Source: Sipunculus nudus
Lineage: Eukaryota > Annelida > Sipuncula > Golfingiida > Sipunculidae
Reading direction: 5' to 3'
Assembly (NCBI GenBank): GCA_026874595.1
Contig: CM049317.1
Coordinates: 11,905,882-11,969,881 of the forward strand
DNA: 64,000 nucleotides
In this document: in pieces, positions 25,871 to 38,519 of the stretch
Numbering within the stretch: the stretch's first letter is position 1
Layout: each line of letters begins with the position of its first letter
Translations under genes and position numbers: made by a program
The notes under the pieces: model-generated
Seen by the model: only the letters and a program-made list of their open reading frames with translations
Databases searched by the model: none
Told to the model about the DNA's origin: nothing

Positions 25871-26149
25871 TAAACTTATTCTTCCATAAGTACATTTTAT
25901 TAACCTTGAATGGAGCCATACGTTATTCATTAGGCTTCAGTTTTGCTTGTATTTCAAGCAAAGCTTAATGCAAAATATATACATTTACACGCCGTATAGA
26001 TATTTACCTATCTTTGTGGATCAGAATCTTTATAGTTAAAACTAAATCAAGAAATTATCATATTTGATTGAAAGGGTGGATATGCGGAGGCACATTTCTT
26101 TAATAATATGTATTATTCATAGATTGTTATATTTGTTCAAATTCTGGAT

Positions 26150-26790
26150 GCCTTAAGACACTTGTGAATAAGTAAAACAATTGGCTCACCTGGTACACCG
26201 CTCATTCAAAATGTATGGAATATGGCGGCAACCTTATTGGTGACAGGACAAATGTTTCACTGCAACAGTCAAACACAAATTTTGATTATTGGACATGTAT
26301 ATTTCGGAACGGATGGAGGGTGATATCAAGAAAAGAGTAAGTATCAGTGATGAACCAATTTATGTATATCACAATAAATTTCATAGGGGGTTATGTCACA
26401 TTCTAGCTAGGTCCGATTCATTTCTCAATTTTTAATCAAGTCTGAAACATTAAATTTATCATTCCAATTTCCTGGTTATCATCATCTCTACTGCCTATGA
26501 GTACGGGATTAAGGTTAAAAAAATGAATTCATTCTTGACTCCTAAAACGCCCTAGATATTTGTATTCTTTTGGTATTTATATATCACATTTTATTTATTA
26601 AACAGAAGAGTATGTCACCCTCTCACGTTGGGAACATGGAAGTGGCGAAGAAGAAGTAAACTACTGTGTTATTATGACTCGCAAAGAAAATAAGGGAGAA
26701 AACAAAGTTATATCGCAGTCGTCTTTTGCTGGAATTCAACAAATTGTAGTGACAATTACCGCTATGGTGGTCTCAGATATAAGTGATTTT
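26150..26790 (+). pseudogene. C-type lectin domain relic (counterpart of CTLD2)
   Basis: Two relic exons are similar to exons 3 and 4 of the gene at 7353-10710. Exon 3-like, about 26180-26333: WLTWYTAHSKCMEYGGNLIG, then DYWTCIFRNGWRVISRKE, donor GTAAGT. Exon 4-like, from 26607 after TTAAACAG: YVTLSRWEHGSGEEE, NYCVIMTRKENKGENK, then in another frame FCWNSTNCSDNYRYG. The donor phase of the first does not match the second, there is a frameshift before the terminal WNSTNC, and the rest of the gene is missing, so it is a pseudogene. It probably supplied the ectodomain for the ZU5-UPA module at 35-38.5 kb. Confidence 0.75.
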
Positions 26791-27912
26791 ATTTTATCAG
26801 ATCGATATTTTATTGTATTATAATACATCATGATACCCATATTGTTATTCTGAAAAAAGAAGAGTTTAGAACAAATAGCCAAGTCTACTCAACAAAACAA
26901 AGAATTCCAATAGCACCCCTGCATTTAGATAGATAAATATATATGGTCAGCAAATAAATGGGTACCTAATCTTTACTCATTTTTGCAGAATGTCTGATAA
27001 AATAGTACATCAAATGTCATTTTCCTTCATATAATTTTTTCATGAAACAAACTTCAATTATCATCAAATAATTTGCACAAATACATGTATTTCCATGATC
27101 TTTTAGCAAACCACGCCTCCGTGTTTTCTTTTTGTAGGAGGAAACGGAAGCACATTGGGAACACGAACGGCCACTGGCGTCTGTTAGTTCATTGAACCAT
27201 CTAACATTGATTAAATAACAATGATAGTTAAGTGGTTTGAAGAACAACTACTATTCTAATCATATTGCCCTGTTCGGATTTCAACCTTATTCATCATATT
27301 AATATTTGAAACATTGTTATTGAATATCGGTTTACTAATAATTTACCAATAAAAAGAGCAATATGATGTTATATGAACTCTTTCAGATTCCAAGACATTT
27401 CCGGCCATTAAGAGTCCATGCATGAAAATTTCCATTTTTTATATATTATTATTAGATGTTGTATTATTATTATTCTGCAATATATTTTTATATATTATAT
27501 TTGATCATTTAATGTTTATTGTGTGTATACCGAGAAAATACAATGATCTCTGGGTGTAAATAACTTATCCGATTTCTTCTGTTCCATCTATTTCTGTGTC
27601 TCTGTCTCTCTCTCTTTATATATATATGTGTGCGTGTGCGTGTGTGGTTCGGGGGAATTGTTTTTAAACCTGCTTTAATATTCTGTATGGCTTACTTTTA
27701 ACATTCTATGGTTCCACTATTGATTCTAAAACAGAATATGTTGGCCAACCTATTCATCGGATTCCTAAACAATATTTAGTATATTCCTATGTGCCGATGA
27801 TTGTACCATCCGCAACACGACTTCATACGCGAGTAATTATAATTGCTTGGTTATGTTGCTCTCACGATCCGCTTTAGCCCGATTTTATAAACTACCGGAA
27901 CGGATTTCGGTT
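26791..27912. other. Intergenic or intronic DNA
   Basis: No exon with usable borders seen. It contains a mixed CT/TA/GT simple repeat at about 27600-27647. A GC-richer block starts at about 27890 and belongs to the Harbinger element. Confidence 0.5.
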
Positions 27913-29340
27913 AAGCCCCTTTCACACATTCACGGATTGCGACACGGATCATCCCGGACTTTAATCCGTGGTGTTCCGCCGTCCATCACCGAGAACCCGA
28001 CGTAAACATTTTCCAAACTGGGTACTAATACGGAGAAGTACGGTGTCTAAACGGATAGACGCGGAAGCAACACGGACGTCAAAGGCGAAGCCCCCGGTGT
28101 GACCCCAGAGTGGCCCCGGAGTACACAGATTAGTACGGAACCAATTTGGCTTCCATACGGTCTCACTACGGAGGTACACGTTCTTTACTGGGAACCCCCG
28201 GAGCACTGACGGTGCGTTGAATGCGTTCACTCGAGAAAATGTGTTCATTAACGCTGTCAATAATTTCAAGAACTTTATGAGGATGGGCCCTGCTACTACC
28301 TTCCGTGTAATCCTCACGAGAGTTGGACCACGGATTGAAAAGCGGGATATATTTTGAAGGAAGGCCCTAGAACCAGGGTTTAAACTTGCTATAACTATGC
28401 GCTACCTGGCTACAGGCAATAGCTACAAGTCTCTCCAGTATGGATTTGAGTAGCCTACAATACAATTTCAGTTTTCATCCCCGAAGTCTGTCAAGCCATC
28501 ATCGATGAGTTTCAGCAGAGGTCATTGTCTGCCCTGTCACCCCAGAAGCCTGGAAAAGAGTATCTGAAGGTTTCAGGACCAGGTGGGACTTCCCTCGTTG
28601 CGTAGGGTCCATCGATGGGAAAAATGTGGCAATCAGATGCCCCAGAAATACAGGATCAGTATATTTCAACTATAAAGGTTTTCTTTCTATCGTTCTCCTC
28701 GCATTAGTGGTTGCAGACTACCATCTTCTATACATTGACATCGGTGCCAGTGGTGCAGGCTCGGATGCAGGAGTCTTCAGTGAGACTGTTTTGAAGGGAG
28801 CTCTTGAACTGGAACGATTGGACTACCAGAGCCTGATCTCCTGTCGAATGACGACCAACCAATACCATATTTCATTGTTTTGGACGATGAGTTTGCCTTA
28901 AAGACATGGCTGATGAAACCTCTGCCGCACAGAAACATTTCGGTAGAAAACAGTGTTCAATTACAGAATTTCAACCGCTCGAAGGGTCGTCGGGAATGCC
29001 TTCGGCCTACTAGCGTCCAGATTCAGGTGCCTTCTTACAAAAATGCCTCAAAGTCCAGAGAGAGTCAGCACCATAACACTAGCCTGTTGTGTATTGCACA
29101 ACTTTCTGCTGATCAAGAACCCATTCCTGGAAGTCAGTCTTATGGACTAGGACAACCCTGACAACCCTGACATAATCCCTGGTTCATGGAGGGATTATGC
29201 TAACCTGCCAGATATGGGTGAAGTCTTCGGAGGAAACACCGACAGAGCTGCCAAGGAACAACGGCAGTACTTGGTCCAGTATTACAACTCAGAGGCCGGA
29301 CGTGTGGCGTGCCAAAATGAGAAGATTTGAACACAAGCAG
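27913..29340 (+). mobile_element. Harbinger (PIF) DNA transposon, decayed
   Basis: The transposase relic spans about 28316-29330 in several frames: RKALEPGFKLAI, RYLATGNSYKSL, SIDGKNVAI, GSVYFNYKGF, GSDAGVFSETVL, FNYRISTARRVVGNAFGLL, CCVLHNFLL, and near the end DMGEVFGGNTDRAAKEQRQY. These match the DDE nuclease of PIF/Harbinger elements. At the third catalytic position, where the family has E before NAFG, this copy has G, so it is inactive even apart from its frameshifts and stops. The 5' end appears near CCCCTTTCACACATTCACGG (about 27915), a Harbinger-like terminus followed by a GC-rich subterminal region. I could not find the matching right terminus. No Myb-like partner ORF was found. Confidence 0.75.
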
Positions 29341-32300
29341 AATGCTATACTGTCAGTTTTAAAGTTTAATTCAAAATCAAAGCCTTATTGTTATACAAAC
29401 ATGTCTTAGAAATAGGATTGATATAACAAACATCCTTTTATTACGGGTTTGTAACATGCAGCATGTATCATACCAAGCATTGTTTTATTCTTATACAAAC
29501 AGATGTGTTAAGCAACATCAGTATAGACTTGTCCTATAATAAATGCACAAAACAAAACATCTCTTTTCGTCAGGATGCAAACGTACCTAATGTTCAACAT
29601 TTATAAGAAGTATTTTCTTGGCATCTAAACACAGTGTATTCGGTGATAAAAAGGTGCTGAAGGCGCAAACGCTGAAATACTTCAAACCATGTAAAATGAA
29701 ACAGTAAAAAATACTACATAGAAACAGTCACTTAGCAGCATGAGCTGGAAAGTAGGTTTAGGCACATCCTATTGTCTGTTAGTTGGCTGCAGTCGTAGGC
29801 GCAGAGAATGAACTTTCATCTGAAATCACTTTCTGCAGAAAGTAAAGATGTCTAAGTCTAATAATTAAGATTGGAACGCTTTCTCACTTCCAGACTGCTG
29901 CCAAACATGTGTGCGGTTGCTAGCTAACAGGATATAGGTCACCGTAACCTAATTTCACGTTCTAAATGAATTGGTCAGGCCTGGCCTGGATGTGAAGTAA
30001 AATGAGTAAAATGTAGAACATAGATCATTGTAATCCTTTTTTTAAAGTTTCCAAGGGAACTGGCCTAAAACCCTTGCCGGATATTAAAGCAACGATTTTT
30101 AAGTGGAATAGTTGAGATTGGTACCCTTTCTGTCTTCCAGACATCTGTCAATCATGTGCACGGTTGTTACCTAACAGGATATATGTCTCTGTGAACTAAT
30201 TTTATGTTCTAAAAGGAAACTGGTCAGGCCTGACCTGGGTGTGAAGTAACATATACAAGTTCAACCTTTACAATATGTGCCATGTTTACAGACGACAGGA
30301 GATTGCTGCCTGGAAGACTGGATGGACGACGGATAAAAGGGAGATCACTATAGCTTTACAGTCAGATGAGCTAAAGATATTGATATTCCCATTTTTTTCT
30401 TATGTATATCAGTGACTAATTTATATATATAGTAATTTTATACCATGTTTAATATTTTTTTTATCTGTCAATAAATGTATTTACTGATATGATAAACATT
30501 TCCCGACGCGACACTTGGCCTCCATATGCTGTATGTTACCACCATACAAACACCGAACTGGGGAACTCATGATGAACTTTTGGAATGCCGCGTTTCTAAT
30601 TGCAACATTAAGGAAAATTAATCATCTAGTGCAAAACGCCATGCAGGTCCGGGATCAGGATACTAAAGCATAGTTACCAAAACTTCTCCAAATGTTTACA
30701 AAGTGACAAAACTCTAAAATCATACATGTCCTCAAAATGGACACGTAAATAGATCACCCATTATATGTACGACATCTATTATTAATTACAAATAAATATA
30801 TTTTTGTTAGAGTATATATTTATAAACCTACTAATTTTTAGTCACATATGTAAATCTGTATATATAAATACATTACATTATGCCACAATGTCTTTTTTTT
30901 CTCTATAAACCAGCTAAGTTTAGAGTCAAGCGTTTGGATATAAGGTTTTCCGTGCTCATTGAATATTCAAAATAATGATAAGAGATATTGTATTATTTAC
31001 TTTGACTGTGTGGGGTTCTCGTCAGATTGTTTCAATGAAAATCTCTTTAACCTGTCTCCGGCTTAGCATTAATCTTTGTAAGACCTTCATGTACCCAAAC
31101 TCCTATATTATGTCCCAGTTCAATATGTTGCTTCGCAAAAAAAGCGACCTGATACGGTGTATTACAAAGGTCAGCATCTCCCTTTTTATGACGTCGTTAA
31201 ACATATATGGATTTTGGTCTTTTGTGGCCAAGGAATATGAATTAACTAATATTTAGATGTTTGTCTAACTGATAACCCGTGTTTGTTATCATATGGAATT
31301 CAACACCGATATTCAGCCCTGACAATTAACATTAATGCGCAAAACCTAGAAGAAAATGGAGCAGCAGATAAATCATGCTGATGTATGCCATGCTGTTTGT
31401 GCACAAATCTCAGTAAACATATAACCTTTTCTCGTATAACTTGGACTGAAAATGTTTAGATTCGGAGTGAAAAAATGAGACCGTGCCCATCTGGAATGAC
31501 ATATTTTAAAAACCTTTGAAAATATTATAAAACAAATACGTGTATTAAAAGAGAAATGTACTAAGCCCTGTATCTGGAGATGAAAGTTATCAAACATTCA
31601 AGTAAAATGCGTGTAAACTAACATTAAAATACACGTGATAATGTCTGATTTTTAATACAATATTATTTTAAAAAGGATGTTTTCATTTAACTCAAAGAAA
31701 CAGTGACGCTTAGTAAAAACTGCAGTAGTTAGACGATCTCCGTGTACCTCAACCTTGGATAAAAGTGTAGTAAAACCGCATTATTGCCGAAACATTTGCG
31801 ACAAATCCACGATCCAAAACTTACAATGACACATAGAGTTCTCATATGGTCACTTGTTAGGTCTATCCCCCGACACACAAAAAAAACACTCGTTCTTGCC
31901 AATTTAACTGTTTTAGTAGTCCTGAACTTGAGGAATAATCATGTGGCGACATGTATTTTAACTACCATTTATTGATTATATGCCGGTGATGTATTCATGT
32001 AACAACAGGCCGATATAAAAATACTCCTGCTGTGAAGCTAGACCTTTTAAAGCCTCGTATCATGCAGAGGGTTTGTATTAAGGGATGTCTGAATGCTGAG
32101 TACATTTTAAAAGGCGGAGTAAATTACCTTGATCATGAATTTAGACACATATGCCATATGTCCGGGGACAGACACTTCCGGGATCACGTATTCAGGTAAA
32201 ACACAGGGTCATTCTATTGGATTTGAACGATAATATATTATAGTTGGCGTGTCTTCGTTCTTTGCTTAACTCTGCTTATACACCAAAGCGTCTAATCAGA

Positions 32301-33550
32301 AACATGGTAAACATGGTCCTTTATCTGCATATACTATTGTTCAAGAGATAATTGATTGTCGCTCGACCGAGTATCAAATACAATTCGAAACCTTGTCTTA
32401 GGACTGTAGTCAAAGTTTACATTCACTAGATGCACTAGATGACAAGCGGCGCCTGGTGAGCATGTGCTACATCAACCTCTATAACAAAAGCGAACCTATG
32501 TGAACAGATGCAAACACTTGATAACCTTTTGGGTCAACTTGAATGCCGTTGCTTGGAGCCGTGTGCTCAGCAATATTATGCATACAGTGTTAGTATGAAA
32601 AAAACTGTTTAGTTCTAATAGAGACTAAATGCCTTTGCCAATAGCTACAAATCGTGTATGCAGAGCATAGGTCCACAATAGCGGTATTTGCTTGATTTAT
32701 GTTATAGCTAGAGATCATTAGCAAAAATATGTTTTATATCTTATACAGTATCTATCACATACATGCTCTAGAAGGTACACAAGATATGAAAAAATAATAT
32801 TAATTCTATTTTACATGGTAGACCTTGTTTTACTGTTTACTTTCATTGTAAAATATTTGATTATTTAAAGCTTAAATGTTAGAAAAAAAGACAAAAAAGG
32901 TAATATAACGAAAAGACTAATAAAATTAGATATTACCCGTATATTATGCAGCCTGCCAGCACGTTTAATACAATATTTCTGTTTATGGTGGATATTGCTG
33001 CCTGAGAGATACCTACCAGAGTGTGGGAAATCCTGATACCTGAGCAGGAAAAAATGATGTAAAATGCTTCAACCAGATAAAAAAACCTACCAACGGACTG
33101 TTATCACAAGATCATATTAACATAACTGGAAAGAGATAGAAGTCATCCTATGTCATCTTAACAATGTATTTATGTGTCGGTATAATAAATATCTGCATTT
33201 ATTTTTATAATGTGTATAATTCATGAATTTCAGTTCAGTGCAGATACTGCAGTTTGATACTGAAGCATCAAATACAAATACCTCGTAATGAATATAAGGT
33301 ATCAAGCCATCAGTATATATATATCATTTGTCACATAGCCATTCCCATAGTCGTTTCAATATCCAAATAAATGGTAACCCACGTTAACATTGTTGACGAG
33401 CAGGTTTATTATTCTATGTCGAGACCATGGTGCGAATCATACACACACGTCGTGTGGCACAATGCCGCTTGAGGTTGATAAAAGAAAGTATAGATGTATA
33501 TAAAAGGAATACTTGCGCGTTTTACATAAACTGAGTAATTATCATATATT

Positions 33551-33634
<84 letters not shown>

Positions 33635-35056
33635 CAGAGAGACAGAGAGAGACGGGTGTAAGATTACCCATTCTGGTTTATTCTGATTTATTGTACAGAG
33701 AAATGTAATATGAATACACAGACAAGTCCGTTCACCACCGATGCGAATCGAACCCATTACCTTACGATTGCCGAGTCGACGACCGGCATTCGAAAGGTCA
33801 TTGGTTGGTATATATATATATTCGTGTGTGTACGATTTGGTCGTAACAGTAAACAAGTATATCAGTGTGTATGCATTCCGCTGAGGTCGAGGTGGCGTCG
33901 TAGTGTGAAGATAAATGCGGGACCTATCAATGTTTAACCTCGGTTTTCCTTACGCCCATAAAAACACTTTAATATGCTCAAGTCAGAGGTTCACTCCTCA
34001 CTGCTTTTAAAGCCGGGTTACCTTCCGATAATTGAATACTGGTCTCTCTCACAATGGTAAGTTTTTTCAAGTAAAATGGTAAACTGTTTGTGGAGTAAGT
34101 CACTGTGTAGCTATGCTGGCTGGTTCAGCCCTCCATTTCTACCACTGCTGCTGGTTTATATGCACTGACTGACATATTTAAAATACGCATAAACAATAAC
34201 CGGAAATCTTATGATCCCATAATACCATAATATTCTTGGAAACCATAACTAAGGACATTTGTCCCTGAATATAATATTAGGCGATTTTAGAGATTAATGA
34301 TATATTTTGTGCTCAGTCAGTCTGTCAGAGTACTTAAATCATGTTTTCGGCCCTTTTGCAGAATACATGTCACCATAACCTAATTATCTAAAATCTGTCC
34401 ATAATCAATATGCATGGAAATGGATTATTTACATTCAAATACCGGAGCTTTTATGTTAAATTTTTAAATATCCTACGGTGTACAAGTAGACCAATAACTA
34501 AGATAATGTATGTTGCATTATCCTAATTTCACGTGTCTAAGGAGATCATCAAACTGAACATCTCCCTGGATGTTTCTAATTGTTACGATTTGTGCCCTGC
34601 TTTTGGAGGGACAGATGCACAGACAGACAGACGGTCAGACAGGCGGACAGACAGACGGGAGACGGAAAAGAGTTATCGCTATAGCTTAGATGACTATCAG
34701 TCATCAGAGCTTAAACCAGAGGGAGTAAAAATATACAGTCATGGTGACTAGGACATCAAATATTTCGAAATAAATTAAAGCGATTAGTGCCGATGAAGGC
34801 ATAGGAATGAAAACAATAAATATGCTTTAGGAAGTTAATATTTGACGTGGTTCAAATATCTTAACTTATCATTTTGTATTTAAATATCATATATATAAAA
34901 ATAACCTACATTTATGATTGTTTTCTTCTTAATAAATTACTATCAAGTAAAAAGGGAAATATTACAATATTTGGTACATTACAAAGATCATGTCATTCTC
35001 TTTGAGAATTGACATAATTTTTTTTTTCTTGCACGGAGAAAACTTTCTTTCTACAG
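29341..35056. other. Non-coding part of duplication copy 2
   Basis: From about 30200 this aligns to 11890-17620. No transmembrane exon that would connect the lectin relic to the ZU5 exons was found. It contains the (TA)n/(GA)n and SINE block at 33554-33850, an (ACAG/ACGG)n run at about 34617-34662 and scattered units of the AGGTCA repeat family. Confidence 0.5.
33554..33830 (-). repeat. (TA)n-(GA)n microsatellite with adjacent tRNA-like SINE head
   Basis: TA run to 33592, then GA-rich run to about 33651. On the minus strand at about 33733-33800 the sequence has a good Pol III B-box (GGGTTCGATTCGCATC) preceded by a degenerate tRNA-like arm region (GGTCGTCGACTCGGCAATCG). The block is missing at the matching place in copy 1 (about 15870), so it is an insertion. 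It does not fold as a proper tRNA by eye and is better read as a SINE. Confidence 0.5.
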
Positions 35057-36730
35057 GAAGTTTACCGAAAGCCTAGGAAAGACAAAATGGAAGGATCAAA
35101 AATAAAAGAGGTAAGTAATTGTAAGCATAAAAATATCAGTAACATTATGAAATCGTGAAACATAAATGGCACAGAAATACTCGTAAATCATGTTTTTTTT
35201 GTTGAGGTAAAGTTTAAGAAATTGATCTTAATGATTAATCTGTGATTCTAGTGTTAAATAATGAAACATGCAGCTTACCTTAGTTGACTGAAAGTTGTCT
35301 GAGCTGTCAATCTTAGACCCGAGTCCTTCTTCTGTGTATCAGTCGGCCTGCTTTGTAAATAACATTTTAGTATCGGGAAATCCAGGGGTCCATTTTGTAA
35401 AAATTCAGAATCAGATATAATTAAACCAACTTTGCAAACTCCGAGTTACATTGCGAAAACGCGTATTTGAACACCACAGGAGCTAATTAATTTAAGTATA
35501 TGTATATATTCACCCTCAACTTGCTTTCTAAAACAATGTAGTGTACCAAACATTCGCAAAAAAAAGTCACAACATTACACATGGGTTTAAGTATTTCTTA
35601 GGCTCCTGATTAGTCATGAATATAGACATGTGATGAAGAAACGTTATACTGACGGCTTATGGGCGAGTAACTTTTGGAAGCCCCACATTAAGTCACCGTG
35701 AACCATATTTTCGTGCTATGGCATGGAATATATTTGTGTCGTTGTTTTACCTTAAGTGAGGACGTACATGTTTGTATACATTAAAACACACCTCTTGTGT
35801 AAAATGAATTCCGTTCGGGAGTATATTTTGTAAACAAACACTCCCCTGCATTGACATAACTGTATCACTAGACTTGAATCTTGGTTTACAACCAGTCATT
35901 AAATCACTCGGGCACAAGAGCACATTTTATTATGCCCAAGGTCACGTGTATTTCCAGCAGCAGATATATGAAAGTAATATCTGCCTTAATGAATGTAAAA
36001 TTGTAAAGTCAGAATTCTTTTGATATATGTCGAGTACAATAATTGGTACATTACAAAGGTCATGTCATTCTCCTTGAGAATTGACATAAATGTTTTTTTC
36101 TTGCACGGAGAAAACTTGTTTTCTACAGGAAGTTTACCGAAAGCCTAGGAAAGACAGAATGGTTGGATCAACATTAAAAGAGGTAAGTAATTGTTTCTAT
36201 CAATATGCCTAAGGTCACGTGTATTTCCAGCAGCAGATATATGAAGGTAATATCTGCCTTAATGAATGTAAAATTGTAAGGTCAGTAATCCATTGATATT
36301 TATCGAATATTGTTTCCCTAAATGCAATACTATAAAAAGAGCTTAAAAATATGTTTACTGTTCCGGGTAATTTTACTTTCAGAAATACGATTATCACACG
36401 CCGAGTAACCAAGAACGACCACCATATCCACCACTAGTATGTAAACAAATGTGACATTAAACATAAGCATAAACATATCAGTTACATGATAAGATCGTGA
36501 AACATAAATGGCACAGAAATGCTCGTAAATCATGTTTTTATTGTTTAAGTAAAGTTTAAGAAATTGATCTCAGTGATTAATCAGTGATTCTAGTGTTAAA
36601 TATTAAAACATGCTGCTTACAATAGTTAATTAATATAGACCTGTGATGAAGAAAAGTTATATTGACGGCTTATGGGCGAGTAACTTTTGGAAGCCCCAAA
36701 TTAAGTCACCGTGAACTAGTTCCAGTTTAT
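34973..36730. repeat. Local tandem duplication of about 1.07 kb
   Basis: The block starting GGTACATTACAAAG at about 34973 recurs at about 36049. Further paired blocks include the small exon (35057 and 36129), AACATAAATGGCACAGAAAT (about 35160 and 36500), and AAGCCCCA followed by TTAAGTCACCGTGAAC (about 35680 and 36692). Copy 1 of the large duplication has a single version, so this happened later. It doubled a coding exon. Confidence 0.75.
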
Positions 36731-38117
36731 TATTTTATATACCGAGTATCGGATGGAATGCTATATCTATGTATCATTTGTTTATTTCCATAAACACTAT
36801 AGATGTGCGGTATACTGCGCATAATAGTTTCAAGAGGCCTATAACATTTAGAATATTTAATTGAATATTTTGTGCATAGTGGCGAGTTTGATAAGAGAAA
36901 ATCCATAGAATGAAAGCAGCAAATAATAAAATTAATCATGAGCCGATGATTTTGTTTTGTTTTTTTTAATTTATCAGCTCTGTCTTTTGATTAATGTTTG
37001 ACTAAACGGAACATATAAATGTTTGCAATTGCCTAAGAGGAAAACAACTAACACTATACCAATTTTATATTTGCTAGATAAACATCCATTTAAAAAGAGA
37101 TAGTGGCCAGATATGTTCCCCATGGTCGGATATCCGAGTTGAAGCCACCACACAATCACCTTCTTGCAACAGTGTCAATCAGTTTATTCGGATATGAAGG
37201 GTGAAAGTTACAACATTCCTCCTGAAGAGTTCCTTATCTGTCCCGTAGTAGAAATAAGTGACATAAGAAAAGGATTTTCGGGGAAACTTACAATGGAGCA
37301 TGCAGTGCAGGAAATTTTTTAAATTAAAGTGCTAAGATCTATAACCAAGGAAAATGGACGGTTTACTTGGATATCAGCAGATAATCATATGAGTGATGAA
37401 GAATTTGTATATGTTGACATAGACGACGTGTCATCTCTTTACACATGTACCCTTCCAAAAGACATGGGCAGCTTTGACTACAATAATCTCTCCCTGGCAA
37501 TCTTTGTGAATCATATGCCTCAAACGCTTGATATATCTTTATACATGATAAAAACCTGTCATAATTTGACTGATTACTTGAAGGTAGGTCATTGCAAAAT
37601 ACATTATTTTTATATGAATAGTCCGATGTTTTCCTCATACTAAAAGAAGAATAGATTTGTTAATTGTCAGATAACATTGCCTTACCTGTGATAAGCAGTG
37701 ATTAACTACCAGATTCAATATTGTGTATTTTGCCATTATAACTAGTTTGATATGTTATTGTATTATTTCTAGCACATCCACGGAAACCTCCAAGGAGTAC
37801 AGAAGGTCATTGAGTTTGACAAGTGTTTTAACCTCATTTCACTAGTTGCTACAAGGGAAATTCATATGAACTTAGAATGGGATGATGCGAGTTGGAAAGA
37901 GATAAGCTCATCCAAAATGAGAACAGAGGAATGGCCTTCCTGTCAGAAGGTAAATATTAAGTTCATTCCATTGCAAAAAAACCTTTCCACATTACAATGT
38001 CACACGCTTTTGTGGAAAATGAATGAATATTTAAACCTAAAAATTAACACTTTTACAGGATTTACAGTATAATATTAAAAAAATATACTGAGATTCTAAT
38101 TTGGCAATACGCTTCGA

Positions 38118-38148
<31 letters not shown>

Positions 38149-38519
38149 TAATATGGAGTTTTTTGCTTAGTTTGGTAATTATTTGCTTGCATACTTAAGC
38201 AAGGCATGCGTATACCAGTAGATATCTTTGACCCCTGACAGAAAAATCCGACAAAAATGTCCACCCTTCTCTTAGAATAGTTATATGTTGCTTTCAGACT
38301 TACACTCCGGACGAAGAAGAGGACTTTATTGGACAATTTGCAGGGTTCAAGCTTGCAAAATTTCATCTGACCCGTGCGTTCACTCAGCCTCAATTGACAG
38401 AATTCAAGATAGGCATTGATATAGATGCTGTATATTTTAAACATTACAACAAACATCGTGTTCTCTCGTATTCCGATGTGATAAAATTTGAAAGTCTTGT
38501 TGACAGAGTAGATAATTGA
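35057..38519 (+). pseudogene. ZU5-UPA receptor tail, duplication copy 2, probable recent pseudogene
   Basis: Exons with good borders: 35057-35110 (EVYRKPRKDKMEGSKIKE), 36129-36182 (EVYRKPRKDRMVGSTLKE), 36383-36436 (KYDYHTPSNQERPPYPPL), ZU5 ending at 37583 and recognisable from 37185, UPA 37773-37949 and 38298-38519 (stop TGA). All are phase 0. ZU5 hallmarks: EEFLICPVVEIS, KLTMEHAVQ, DDVSSLYTCTLPKDMG. UPA: LYMIKTCHNLTDYLK, HIHGNLQGVQKVIEF, EIHMNLEWDDASWKEI, DEEEDFIGQFAG. Damage: TAA at 37320-37322 in an otherwise open ZU5 frame, a 2-nt loss just before 37185 and an unreadable ZU5 N-terminal third. No transmembrane exon was found upstream. The UPA exons are clean, so loss looks recent, or part of the locus may still be expressed. 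Domain roles by family: the ZU5-UPA pair is an intracellular regulatory unit. Confidence 0.7.
38121..38146. repeat. (TA)n microsatellite
   Basis: Short TA run in the last intron of the ZU5-UPA copy ending at 38519. Confidence 0.9.

Noticed and set aside
27961-28317. 118-codon minus-strand gene
   Set aside because: It lies in the GC-rich terminal part of the Harbinger element, with no domain and no splice context.
33690-33800. A functional tRNA gene on the minus strand
   Set aside because: The B-box is good, but the arms do not pair into a cloverleaf by eye. The block is an insertion specific to one duplicate, which fits a SINE.
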